Shown here piece by piece: positions 47,838 to 55,545 of a stretch of DNA of 57,242 bases (position 1 is the stretch's first letter; each line of letters opens with the position of its first letter). Source of the DNA: DATHVI01 sp035461385 (GTDB taxonomy: Bacteria > Actinomycetota > Thermoleophilia > Solirubrobacterales > 70-9); assembly GCA_035461385.1 (NCBI GenBank), contig DATHVI010000067.1, forward strand, positions 1-57,242. The letters run 5' to 3'. Below the pieces are notes generated by a model, which was not told where the DNA came from, did no database searches, and saw only the letters and a program-made list of their open reading frames with translations. A program made the position numbers and the translations under genes.

Positions 47838-48722
47838 GTGGCGAACGAACGCGACCCCGACGCGAGCGCCGCGGCCTCAGCCGCCGAGGACGTTCCGAGC
47901 GGTCCGGGCGAGCGCGGTCGCACGCCCTCCGAGGCGATCGAGTCGGCGCGGGTGCGGGCGCCCACCCGCGGCAACCGGCGGCTCGAGGCGCTGATCGAGG
48001 CGGTCAACGCCGACGCCGAGGTCGGCGCGTGGTGGCACATGGCCCAGGTGAACTCGGAGCGGCTCGGGATGTCCGACCACTCCTGGGTCCACGTCCAGAT
48101 CGTCCTCAACGTCGCCCTGCGGCTGCTCCGGCTCCTCGTCAAGGCCGGGGTGCAGCCGGCGATGGTCGCCGATCACGGGATGCGCGACCGCGACGCCGAG
48201 GTCGTCGTCGCCGCGGGGGCGCTGCTCCACGACGTCGGGATGGGCATCCACCGCGCCGACCACGAGGAGTTCAGCCTCTTCCTCGCCTACCGCAAGCTCC
48301 GCGACCTGCTCGCGGGCAGCTACGGAGACCCCGAGCTCGGGGTGGTCGTCAGCGAGGCGTTGCACGCGATCATCGGCCACCGCCGCCGCGGCCAGCCCTA
48401 CACCGTCGAGGCCGGAGTGGTCCGGGTCGCGGACGCGCTCGACATGGCGCACGGTCGCTCACGCGTTCCCGTCTCGGCGGGGCAGGTCGGCATCCATTCG
48501 ATCTCGGCGGCGGCGATCGACGCGATCGAGATCTCCGCCGGGACCGACCGAGCGGTCCGGGTCGAAGTCGCGATGAACAACTCGGCCGGCGTCTTCCAGG
48601 TCGACGACCTGCTTGCGACCAAGCTCCGCGGCACCCCCCTCGCCGAGCACATCGAGGTCGTCGCGACGATCGAGGGCGAGTCCGAGAAGCGCCTCCTCGA
48701 CGAGTTCCGAATCGACCCGTGA
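47838..48722 (+). CDS. HD-domain phosphohydrolase-like protein
   Basis: The protein has 294 residues. After a disordered N-terminus of about 45 residues comes an HD fold: SWVHVQIVLNVALRLL, GALLHDVGMGIHRADHE (the HD pair), HAIIGHRRRGQPYTVEAGVV and RVADALDMAHGR. The C-terminal part (residues 200-294) is strand-rich and includes DDLLATKLRGTPLAEHIEVV. HD enzymes hydrolyse nucleotide phosphates or cyclic dinucleotides; the substrate is unknown. GTG start with TGGGAGGA upstream. A dispersed repeat copy follows the stop codon. Confidence 0.85.
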   Translation: MANERDPDASAAASAAEDVPSGPGERGRTPSEAIESARVRAPTRGNRRLEALIEAVNADAEVGAWWHMAQVNSERLGMSDHSWVHVQIVLNVALRLLRLLVKAGVQPAMVADHGMRDRDAEVVVAAGALLHDVGMGIHRADHEEFSLFLAYRKLRDLLAGSYGDPELGVVVSEALHAIIGHRRRGQPYTVEAGVVRVADALDMAHGRSRVPVSAGQVGIHSISAAAIDAIEISAGTDRAVRVEVAMNNSAGVFQVDDLLATKLRGTPLAEHIEVVATIEGESEKRLLDEFRIDP

Positions 48723-48731
48723 ATTACTCCG

Positions 48732-48804
48732 GCCACCTCCTCCGCTCCCGCCAGAATCTCTGGCCTGCGGCTACGCCGCAGGCTTCTTGATCTGCTCTCG
48801 CGCC
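48732..48804 (+). repeat. Dispersed intergenic repeat, copy 3
   Basis: CACCTCCTCCGCTCCCGCC, spacer, palindromic core CCTGCGGCTACGCCGCAGG, CTTGAT and CTCTCGCG. It sits 10 nt after the HD gene stop and between convergent genes. Confidence 0.7.
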
Positions 48805-48853
48805 CAGGGGTGCCGGGCGCTGGTGTTTTCGCTGGCTCCCGAAGCAGGCCCGG

Positions 48854-49672
48854 TCAGACGCCCGCGCCCTCGGCGCCGCGGCCCTCGCCGGCGGCGAAGC
48901 GGGCGGCGCCGCGGACGCCGGTGATCACCGACGCGGCGCCGAGCCGGGCCTCGAGGGCGAGGCCGTCGGCGAGCGGGAGGCCGGAGCCCTCGAGCGCGGC
49001 GCGGCGGTCGGAGAGCATCGTCGGCTGTGGGAAGGCGGCGATGCCGTCGGCGATCGCGAGGGCGCGCTCGAGATGGGCGCCGGGAGCGACCACCTCGTTG
49101 ACGAGGCCCCAGCGCAGGGCCTCGTCGGCGTCGACGACGCGGCCGGTGAGGATCATCTCGAGCGCCCGACCCTGTCCGACGAGTCGCGGCAGTCGCTGGG
49201 TTCCGCCGTCGATCAGCGGGACGCCGAACCGCCGTTCGGTGAACCCGAGCTGCGCATCGTCGGTGGCTACCCGCAGATCGCACCACAGCGCCAGCTCGAG
49301 CCCGCCGGCGAGACACCAGCCGGAGATCGCGGCGATCGTCGGCTTTGAGGCCTCGAGCCGGGTGAACCCGAGCGGCCCGTCCGGGCGCTCGTCGAGCCAG
49401 TCGCGGACCGCCTGCTCGGGATCCTCCATCGAGCCGAGCTCCGCTCCGCGCTCGGCCACCGCCTTGAGGTCGGCGCCGGCGCAGAACGCCTCCGGGCCCT
49501 GACCGGTGAGAACGAGGACGCGGGCGCTGTCGTCGGCTTCGAACTCGCGGAACCGCTCGAGCAGCAGCCCAGCAGTCTCGTCGTCGACCGCATTCCGCCG
49601 CTCCGGCCGATCGATCGTCAGCACCGCCGCCGCTCCCCGGCGCTCGTAGCGGACCTTCGACCCCTCGGGCAC
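48854..49672 (-). CDS. Enoyl-CoA hydratase/isomerase family protein
   Basis: The protein has 272 residues with a crotonase fold: AFCAGADLKAVAERG and ISGWCLAGGLELALWCDLRVA form the oxyanion hole, and FTERRFGVPLIDGGTQRLPRLVG the substrate pocket, where the Glu of a typical hydratase is replaced (ERRFGVP), so isomerase, hydrolase or other activity is possible. The start GTG 49,672 follows TAGACT at 7 nt (minus strand). No beta-oxidation genes are adjacent. Confidence 0.88.
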   Translation of the reverse strand: MPEGSKVRYERRGAAAVLTIDRPERRNAVDDETAGLLLERFREFEADDSARVLVLTGQGPEAFCAGADLKAVAERGAELGSMEDPEQAVRDWLDERPDGPLGFTRLEASKPTIAAISGWCLAGGLELALWCDLRVATDDAQLGFTERRFGVPLIDGGTQRLPRLVGQGRALEMILTGRVVDADEALRWGLVNEVVAPGAHLERALAIADGIAAFPQPTMLSDRRAALEGSGLPLADGLALEARLGAASVITGVRGAARFAAGEGRGAEGAGV

Positions 49673-49679
49673 GGCCTTC

Positions 49680-49685
49680 AGTCTA
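49680..49685 (-). promoter_or_regulatory. -10-like element of the second crotonase gene
   Basis: TAGACT on the minus strand ends 7 nt before the GTG at 49,672. Confidence 0.4.
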
Positions 49686-49766
49686 TGGCCGGGCAAGCGG
49701 CACGAACGTTGATTCACCCACCTCCCGTTCGGGTGATCCCACGTTCGTGGTCGTTGCGTCGCCTCG

Positions 49767-50015
49767 CTACGGCCTTCGCAGGCGCTCGAGATCCTCGCGG
49801 GCGCGCTGCTTGCGGCTCTCGAGCCGGATCTGGATCAGCGAGAGGATGACGACGAAGGCGACGAAGAAGATCATCACCCCGAAGGCGAAGAAGGTGATCA
49901 CCTTGTCGTCGATCGGGCCCCACAGGCCTTCGGCTGCGAGCGCCGCCGGGGCGAGCGCGAGCAGCGCGGCGATCGCTGCGGCGACGACGGCGATGAAGCG
50001 AACGATCCGGCTCAC
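49767..50015 (-). CDS. Small two-helix membrane protein
   Basis: The protein has 82 residues. The first hydrophobic stretch (residues 7-27, ending APAALAAE) looks like a signal peptide or helix; a second helix (about residues 39-60, FAFGVMIFFVAFVVILSLI) is followed by a basic cytoplasmic tail rich in Arg and Glu. The GTG start at 50,015 follows TAGTGT by 7 nt. No family is recognised. It is divergent from uppP and may have nothing to do with it. Confidence 0.68.
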   Translation of the reverse strand: MSRIVRFIAVVAAAIAALLALAPAALAAEGLWGPIDDKVITFFAFGVMIFFVAFVVILSLIQIRLESRKQRAREDLERLRRP

Positions 50016-50022
50016 TCCCGGA

Positions 50023-50028
50023 ACACTA
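50023..50028 (-). promoter_or_regulatory. -10-like element of the small membrane protein gene
   Basis: TAGTGT on the minus strand ends 7 nt before the GTG at 50,015; there is no Shine-Dalgarno. Confidence 0.4.
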
Positions 50029-50048
50029 ACGCGTTCACGATCAGCGCC

Positions 50049-50054
50049 TAGCAT
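50049..50054 (+). promoter_or_regulatory. -10-like element of uppP
   Basis: TAGCAT ends 9 nt before the ATG at 50,064; there is no Shine-Dalgarno. It lies back to back with the promoter of the divergent small membrane protein gene. Confidence 0.4.
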
Positions 50055-50063
50055 CTCGCGACC

Positions 50064-50888
50064 ATGTCCCTGCTCGAGGCGATCGTGCTCGGGATCATCC
50101 AGGGCCTCACCGAGTTCCTGCCGATCTCGAGCACCGCGCACCTCCGGTTCGTGCCCGCGGTGTTCGGGTGGGACGACCCCGGCGCGGCGTTCACCGCGAT
50201 CACGCAGGTCGGGACCCTGGCGGCGGTGGTGATCTACTTCCGCCACGACCTGGTGCGGATCGCGGCCGCCTGGCTCCGCGGCCTCGGCAAGCCGCTGCGC
50301 GAGCTCGCCTTCGAGGCGCGCCTCGGCTGGTTCATCGTCATCGGCACGATCCCGATCGTCGTCCTCGGCGTCGTCTTCGCCGCCGACGTCGAGACCGGGG
50401 CGCGCAACCTGAGGCTCCTGGCCTGGACGATGATCGGGCTCGGGGTGCTGTTGCTGATCGCTGAGTGGACGGCCTCGCACGTCCGCCCGCTGCGCGCGCT
50501 GCGGCTCGGGGATGCGCTCTTCATCGGCCTCGCCCAGGCGGCGGCGCTCGTTCCCGGCGTCTCCCGCTCCGGCGTCACGCTGACCGCGGGCCTGTTCGTC
50601 GGCCTGCGGCGCGAGGCCGCCGCTCGCTACTCGTTCCTGCTCTCGATCCCGGCGGTGTTCGCGGCGGGGATCTACGAGCTCTTCGCGGAGGTGATCGGCG
50701 AGACGGCAATCGGGATCTCGGCCGGCCCAGCGATCGTCGCGACGGTGCTCGCCTTCGTCTCCGGGTACGCAGCGATCGCCGGGCTGCTTGCCTTCCTTCG
50801 CCGGCACTCGACGCTTCCGTTCATCGTCTACCGGGTCGTCGTCGGGATCCTGATCCTGGTCCTGGTCGAGGCCGGCTCTATCGAGTAG
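50064..50888 (+). CDS. uppP: Undecaprenyl-diphosphatase
   Basis: UppP (BacA) removes one phosphate from undecaprenyl diphosphate on the outer membrane face, recycling the lipid carrier for cell-wall synthesis. The protein has 274 residues and about eight helices. The two catalytic stretches are EAIVLGIIQGLTEFLPISSTAHL (Glu and Ser/His residues) and LVPGVSRSGVTLTAGL (with the catalytic Arg). A strong bidirectional terminator follows the gene. Confidence 0.97.
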   Translation: MSLLEAIVLGIIQGLTEFLPISSTAHLRFVPAVFGWDDPGAAFTAITQVGTLAAVVIYFRHDLVRIAAAWLRGLGKPLRELAFEARLGWFIVIGTIPIVVLGVVFAADVETGARNLRLLAWTMIGLGVLLLIAEWTASHVRPLRALRLGDALFIGLAQAAALVPGVSRSGVTLTAGLFVGLRREAAARYSFLLSIPAVFAAGIYELFAEVIGETAIGISAGPAIVATVLAFVSGYAAIAGLLAFLRRHSTLPFIVYRVVVGILILVLVEAGSIE

Positions 50889-50902
50889 GCCCCCTTGGAC
50901 GC

Positions 50903-50929
50903 GAAAGGCCCCCGGTCCGGGGGCCTTTC
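50903..50929 (+). terminator. Bidirectional terminator between uppP and csp
   Basis: GAAAGGCCCCCGG and CCGGGGGCCTTTC form a 13-bp perfect stem with a one-base loop core; A and T tracts at each end give a terminator on both strands. Confidence 0.82.
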
Positions 50930-50951
50930 GAAGCTTCGGTTTGCGGCTCTG

Positions 50952-51155
50952 CTAGACGGCCTGAACGTTGACCGCGCGCGGGCCCTTGTCGCTCTCCTCG
51001 GTCTCGTACGAGACCTTGGCGCCCTCGGAGAGGCTGCGGAAGCCCTCGGTGGCGATCGCGCTCTGATGGACGAACAGGTCCTGAGAGCCGTCGTCCGGGG
51101 TGATGAAGCCGAAGCCCTTGTCGTCGTTGAACCACTTCACGGTTCCAGTTGCCAT
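50952..51155 (-). CDS. Cold-shock domain protein
   Basis: The protein has 67 residues, exactly the usual CspA size. RNA-binding motifs RNP1 (KGFGFI) and RNP2 (LFVH) are present, in MATGTVKWFNDDKGFGFITP and DLFVHQSAI. The protein binds single-stranded nucleic acid as a chaperone. I start at ATG 51,155 with a GGAGGT Shine-Dalgarno 9 nt upstream; five codons earlier is another ATG. The 5' region (to about 51,440) has a large stem-loop and could be a thermosensitive leader. Confidence 0.95.
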   Translation of the reverse strand: MATGTVKWFNDDKGFGFITPDDGSQDLFVHQSAIATEGFRSLSEGAKVSYETEESDKGPRAVNVQAV

Positions 51156-51339
51156 GGGATGTACCTCCACGGTGATGTGCTGCGAACCACGGAGGTCGTG
51201 AAACCGAGAACGAGGGGCGCTGGCACGTCTTTTCCGGCATCTGCCGGCCTTCAGGCATGGAGGTTAGCGCGACCGCGAGCGGCCGTCCGCTCGGCCGGCT
51301 GATTCGAGTCGCCCGAGCGCGCCGGTTCCGGAAATAGAG

Positions 51340-51376
51340 AGCGCGCGGCCCGGGGCAGGGAGTGAGGCCGCGCGCT
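51340..51376 (-). other. Stem-loop in the csp upstream region
   Basis: AGCGCGCGGCC and GGCCGCGCGCT pair over 11 bp around a 15-nt loop. It is about 190 nt before the csp start codon and may belong to its long leader. The rest of 51,156-51,545 holds only the Pho-like box described separately. Confidence 0.45.
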
Positions 51377-51453
51377 GCACGAGAGAGGATCTCGTTGGCC
51401 GGGAGTCTGCTTGCAGAAAGCCGCAAGCTGGTGAAGATTCGGGGAAGCGAGCT

Positions 51454-51471
51454 GTGAAAAGGCTGTGAACA
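51454..51471 (-). promoter_or_regulatory. Pho-like box upstream of the regulator gene
   Basis: GTGAAAA (51,454) and GTGAACA (51,465) repeat at 11-bp spacing; on the minus strand this reads TGTTCACAGCC and TTTTCACAGCT, closely similar to the pstS box. It suggests autoregulation of the PhoB-like gene. Confidence 0.62.
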
Positions 51472-51545
51472 GGCGCTGTCGGTGCCGTTCGCGCGACTAG
51501 TATGGCTACGAGGATCACGGGACGCCCTCCGCCCCGATCCACGAG

Positions 51546-52376
51546 ATGAGCTCACAGCCGGGAACAATCCGCCTCGCCGTCATCGACGACGACAGCGGTT
51601 TCCTCCGCGTCCTCGCGCGACGCTTCGAGGCCGCCGGCTGGGAATACCGCATCGTCTCCTCGAGCCTTCCCCCGGACGAGCTCGTGGCGATGAAGCTCAA
51701 CGCCCTCCTGATCGACGTCTCGCTGCTCGGCTCGCTTGGCTGGGAGTACCTCGAGCGGGTCAGCGGGATGCTCCCCGACCTCGGCGTGGTCGTCTGCACC
51801 CAGGGATCGACCGTCGCCCAGCGCGTCCGCGGCCTGCGGCTCGGCGCCGACGACTGGATCGCCAAGCCCTCGCACCCGGAGGAGGTGATGGCGCGGATCG
51901 AAGCGGTCGTTCGCCGTCGCCGCCGCAGCCGGCCGCGGGCCGAGACCGGCCCGATGGTCGCCGGCGAGCTCGAGGTCCGGGCCGATCAGTACCAGGCGTT
52001 CGTCGCCGATCGCAGCCTCGGCCTGACCCGGCGCGAGTTCGAGCTCCTCCAGGTGCTCGCCGAGGCGAACGGTCGGGTGATCGAGCGCGAGGAGATCTAC
52101 CAGCGGGTCTGGGGCTACGCGATGGCGCACGGCGACCGCTCGGTCGACGTCTTCGTCCGCAAGCTGCGGTCGAAGCTGACCAAGCTCTCGCCGAGCTGGC
52201 AGTACATCCACACCCACTTCGGTGTCGGCTATCGGTTCGAGGCCGAGCCGGTCGCCGCCGACGCGCCGGCGGCCGCGGACCTCGACGCCACCGCCGCCGG
52301 CGACGGGGCCGAGCCGGACCCCGTCGGGGTCACGACCGACAACGGCGCCCCCCAGCGGGCCGCCCAAACGGGTTAG
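51546..52376 (+). CDS. PhoB/PhoP-like response regulator
   Basis: The protein has 276 residues. The receiver has Asp14-16, phospho-acceptor Asp57 (LLIDVSLLG), Thr85 and Lys107 (IAKPS). The winged helix (residues 140-240) has LTRREFELLQVLAEANGRVIER and DVFVRKLRSKLTKL, ending HFGVGYRFEAE. A disordered tail of about 35 residues follows. It lies just upstream of pstSCAB-phoU and is flanked by two boxes of 11-bp direct repeats, so it probably controls phosphate genes. No histidine kinase is adjacent. Confidence 0.9.
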   Translation: MSSQPGTIRLAVIDDDSGFLRVLARRFEAAGWEYRIVSSSLPPDELVAMKLNALLIDVSLLGSLGWEYLERVSGMLPDLGVVVCTQGSTVAQRVRGLRLGADDWIAKPSHPEEVMARIEAVVRRRRRSRPRAETGPMVAGELEVRADQYQAFVADRSLGLTRREFELLQVLAEANGRVIEREEIYQRVWGYAMAHGDRSVDVFVRKLRSKLTKLSPSWQYIHTHFGVGYRFEAEPVAADAPAAADLDATAAGDGAEPDPVGVTTDNGAPQRAAQTG

Positions 52377-52388
52377 GCGCGGCGCCGG
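52131..52388 (+). promoter_or_regulatory. Pho-like box upstream of pstS (52,388-52,131 region)
   Basis: See the corrected entry that follows for the exact extent; the repeats begin at 52,388. Confidence 0.05.
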
Positions 52389-52427
52389 TTCACATCCTTT
52401 TTACAACTCCGCCACCGCGCGGTAACA
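52388..52427 (+). promoter_or_regulatory. Pho-like box upstream of pstS
   Basis: Four 11-bp steps start at 52,388, 52,399, 52,410 and 52,421, reading GTTCACA, TTTTACA, CGCCACC and GGTAACA. Three of the four fit a GTTCACA-type unit. This is the layout of actinobacterial and E. coli Pho boxes and predicts phosphate-starvation control of pst. Confidence 0.72.
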
Positions 52428-52572
52428 ACCTTGCGGACATGTCGCTGCGACGCTGGCTCCAGCACGGGGGAAGCTCTTCCTGCGCCTCGGCCCCGCGCCT
52501 CGGTGCGCCCCCCGTCGAAGGAGCAAGACCACGCTCGCGTGCGAGCGAATACGAAAGAAGGAGACCAGCGAA

Positions 52573-53547
52573 GTGATCTCTAAGAAGTGGTTGGTGACCG
52601 CTGGCGCGGTCGCAGCGCTCGCGCTTGGCGTCGCGGCTTGCGGCGGCGACGACGACAGCGACGGCGGCTCCGCCAGCGCCGACGGCGGGGGCGATCTCTC
52701 GGGCACGATCCAGATCGACGGCTCGAGCACGGTTGCGCCGCTCGCCGAGGTGGCCGCGGAGCTGTTCCAGGCCGAGAACCCCGACGTCCGCGTCGTCGTC
52801 GGCACCTCCGGCACCGGCGGAGGGTTCGAGAAGTTCTGCGTCGGCGAGACCGACGTCAGCGATGCCTCGCGCCAGATCGAGGAGGACGAGGTCGCGGCCT
52901 GCGAGGAGAACGGCATCGAGTTCGAGGAGATCCAGGTTGCGAACGACGGCCTCACCGTCGTCGTCAACCCGGAGAACCCGGTCGAGTGCATGACCGTCGA
53001 GCAGCTCAACCAGGTTTGGGACAAGGGCTCGAACGTCTCGAGCTGGTCTGAGATCGACGGCCTCGACGCCGACTTCAGCGAGGACCTCGAGCTGTTCGGG
53101 CCGGGCACCGACTCGGGCACCTTCGACTACTTCACCGAGGCGATCAACGGTGAGGAGGGCCAGCAGCGCACCGACTACAACAACGTCGGCGAGGACGACA
53201 ACCAGACGGTCCGCGGAGTCTCCGGAAGCGTCGGCGGGATGGGCTACTTCGGCCTCTCCTTCGCCCAGGAGAACGAGGGCACGGTGAAGCCGCTCCAGAT
53301 CGACGGCGGCGACGGCTGCGTCGAGCCGAGCACCGAGACGGTGCAGGACGGCAGCTACCAGCCGCTCGGACGCGGGCTCTTCATGTACCCGTCGGCCGAG
53401 GCGCTCCAGCGTCCGGAGGTGCTCGCGTTCCTCGAGTTCTACATCGCGAACCAGGACGCGATCGCCGAGCAGGCGCTGTTCGTCCCGCTCACCGAGGAGC
53501 AGGCGTCGGAGTCGCAGACGAAGGTCGACGAGCTGGCCGGGAGCTAG
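52573..53547 (+). CDS. pstS: Phosphate ABC transporter substrate-binding lipoprotein
   Basis: The protein has 324 residues. It is a lipoprotein: the lipobox LGVAAC puts Cys23 at the mature end, followed by a Gly/Asp/Ser-rich linker. Phosphate-binding loops are DGSSTVAPLAE, GTSGTGGGFEKFC and GPGTDSGTFDYF, with Thr, Ser and Asp residues that bind the anion. The GTG start follows an AAGGAG. It delivers phosphate to PstC-PstA. Confidence 0.96.
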   Translation: MISKKWLVTAGAVAALALGVAACGGDDDSDGGSASADGGGDLSGTIQIDGSSTVAPLAEVAAELFQAENPDVRVVVGTSGTGGGFEKFCVGETDVSDASRQIEEDEVAACEENGIEFEEIQVANDGLTVVVNPENPVECMTVEQLNQVWDKGSNVSSWSEIDGLDADFSEDLELFGPGTDSGTFDYFTEAINGEEGQQRTDYNNVGEDDNQTVRGVSGSVGGMGYFGLSFAQENEGTVKPLQIDGGDGCVEPSTETVQDGSYQPLGRGLFMYPSAEALQRPEVLAFLEFYIANQDAIAEQALFVPLTEEQASESQTKVDELAGS

Positions 53548-53589
53548 CCCGCACTCGAAGAGGAATCACCAGCCACTCACCGCGACGGA

Positions 53590-54558
53590 ATGCACTCGAC
53601 GACTGAGGCAAGCGCGATCCCCGGGCCCGCCCCGCGGCGGACCCTGGGGGTCGCGCGCCGTCGCTACGGCGAGCTGGTGATCCAGGGGCTGCTGTTCGCG
53701 GCCGCGCTGCTCTCCGTCGCGATCACGGTCGGGATCGTCATCTCGCTCGTCGGCCCGACGATCGACTTCTTCAGCGAGGTCCCGGCGGGCGACTTCTTCT
53801 TCGGGACCGACTGGGCACCGACGTTCACCCCGGCGAGCTTCGGGGTGATCCCGATCGTCGTCGGCACGCTGATGGTGACGTTCTGGGCGATGGTGTTCGC
53901 GATTCCGTTCGGGCTCGGTGCGGCGATCTGGATGAGCGAGTACGCGAAGCCCCGGCAGCGCCGGGTCGTCAAGCCCGTGCTCGAGGTGCTCGAGGGGATC
54001 CCGACCGTCGCCTACGGGTTCTTCGGGATCGTCTTCGTGCTCCCGGCCCTGGTCGATGTCTGGGAGGCGATCCCGATTCTCCCCGGCACGCCGAACCCGG
54101 TCTCGATGGTCCTCGCGGCCGGGGTCATCCTCGGGATCATGATCATCCCCACGGTCGCCTCGATCGCCGAGGACTCGATGTCGGCGGTGCCGCGGGGGCT
54201 TCGCGAGGCCGCCTACGGCCTCGGCTCGAACAAGCTCCAGGTCTCGACCCGGGTCGTCGTCCCGGCGGCGCTGTCGGGGATCATCGCCGGCTTCGTGCTC
54301 GGGTTCTCGCGGGCGATTGGCGAGACGATCGTCGTCCTGCTCGTCGCCGGCCTGATCCCGAACCTGACGATCAACCCGCTCGAGCCGATGATGACGATGA
54401 CCGCGTTCATCGCGACCACCGGCTCCGGGGACATCGCCACCGGCTCGATCACGTACAAGACGATCTTCGCCGTCGGCGCGGTGCTGTTCGTGATGACGTT
54501 CCTGATCAACATGGTCAGCATCCGCCTGGTCCGCAAGTACAGGCAGGTGTACGACTGA
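53590..54558 (+). CDS. pstC: Phosphate ABC transporter permease PstC
   Basis: The protein has 322 residues with six membrane helices. The cytoplasmic EAA-type loop is visible in AYGLGSNKLQVSTRVVVPAAL, and GFSRAIGETIVVLLVAG is typical of PstC. It forms the channel with PstA and binds PstB. The pstA start overlaps its stop by one base. Confidence 0.96.
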   Translation: MHSTTEASAIPGPAPRRTLGVARRRYGELVIQGLLFAAALLSVAITVGIVISLVGPTIDFFSEVPAGDFFFGTDWAPTFTPASFGVIPIVVGTLMVTFWAMVFAIPFGLGAAIWMSEYAKPRQRRVVKPVLEVLEGIPTVAYGFFGIVFVLPALVDVWEAIPILPGTPNPVSMVLAAGVILGIMIIPTVASIAEDSMSAVPRGLREAAYGLGSNKLQVSTRVVVPAALSGIIAGFVLGFSRAIGETIVVLLVAGLIPNLTINPLEPMMTMTAFIATTGSGDIATGSITYKTIFAVGAVLFVMTFLINMVSIRLVRKYRQVYD

Positions 54559-55508
54559 TGGCCGGCCGCCAGGGTCGCCGCCAGCGGGCGACGATCAATG
54601 CCGCTCGGCTCGCCACCGAGCGCGGCTCGGTCGGGGTGACGCGGGCGAAGGAGCTCGCGTTCAAGGGCTTCCTTCTGTTCAGCGTCGGGATCGGGATCGC
54701 GATGCTGGTGACGCTGATCGTCGAGGCGTTCATCGACGGGCTGCCGCGGCTGAACCTCGACCTGATCACCGACTTCCCGTCGGCGCTCCCCGACCAGGCG
54801 GGGATCCAGTCGGCGATCGTCGGCTCGGCCTACTTGATGGTCGGCGTCGCCGCGATCACCCTGCCGCTCGCCCTCGGCTGTGCGATCTACCTCGAGGAGT
54901 ACGCCGACAAGGATCGGTGGTGGAACAAGCTGATCGAGGTCAACATCCAGAACCTCGCCGCGGTGCCCTCGATCGTCTTCGGCATCCTCGGGCTGGCGTT
55001 CATCGTCCGCGGCCCCCTCAGCCTCGGCCCGGTGATCCTCGCCGGGTCGATCACCCTGTCGATGATGGTGCTGCCGACCGTCATCCTCGCCTCCCGGGAG
55101 GCGATCCGGGCGGTCCCCGACTCGATCCGCCAGGGGGCGCTCGCGCTCGGGGCGACGAAGTGGCAGACGATCCGCCACCAGGTGCTGCCGGCGGCGGTGC
55201 CCGGGGTGGCGACCGGGATGATCCTCGCGCTCTCGCGCGCGATCGGGGAGACGGCGCCGCTGCTGCTCGTCGGCGGGGTCACGTTCATCACCTTCAATCC
55301 CGAGCTCACCCCGCAGGACTGGCTCGGCTTCGACAGCCAGTTCACCGCGATCCCGCTGACGATCTTCAACTACCTGGCGCGGCCCCAGGAGGAGTTCCGG
55401 ACCCTGGCGGCCGCGGCGATCATCGTCCTGCTCGTCCTGCTGCTGACGATGAACTCGATCGCGATCTACATCCGCAACCGCTACCGGAAGCGACTGGAGC
55501 AGAACTGA
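54558..55508 (+). CDS. pstA: Phosphate ABC transporter permease PstA
   Basis: The protein has 316 residues with six helices. AVPSIVFGILGLAFIV, GALALGATKWQTIRHQVLPAAVPG (EAA loop) and ALSRAIGETAPLLLVGG are hallmark PstA segments. The N-terminal Arg-rich tail of about 30 residues is cytoplasmic. It pairs with PstC; the start overlaps the pstC stop. Confidence 0.96.
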   Translation: MAGRQGRRQRATINAARLATERGSVGVTRAKELAFKGFLLFSVGIGIAMLVTLIVEAFIDGLPRLNLDLITDFPSALPDQAGIQSAIVGSAYLMVGVAAITLPLALGCAIYLEEYADKDRWWNKLIEVNIQNLAAVPSIVFGILGLAFIVRGPLSLGPVILAGSITLSMMVLPTVILASREAIRAVPDSIRQGALALGATKWQTIRHQVLPAAVPGVATGMILALSRAIGETAPLLLVGGVTFITFNPELTPQDWLGFDSQFTAIPLTIFNYLARPQEEFRTLAAAAIIVLLVLLLTMNSIAIYIRNRYRKRLEQN

Positions 55509-55545
55509 TGACCGTGTCCGAACCAGCGACGGGGGTCGAACTACC

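Noticed and set aside
52131..52388. An entry for the pstS Pho-like box with an end coordinate smaller than its start
   Set aside because: The end coordinate was a slip. The correct extent is 52,388-52,427, given in the separate entry; the faulty one carries minimal confidence and should be ignored.
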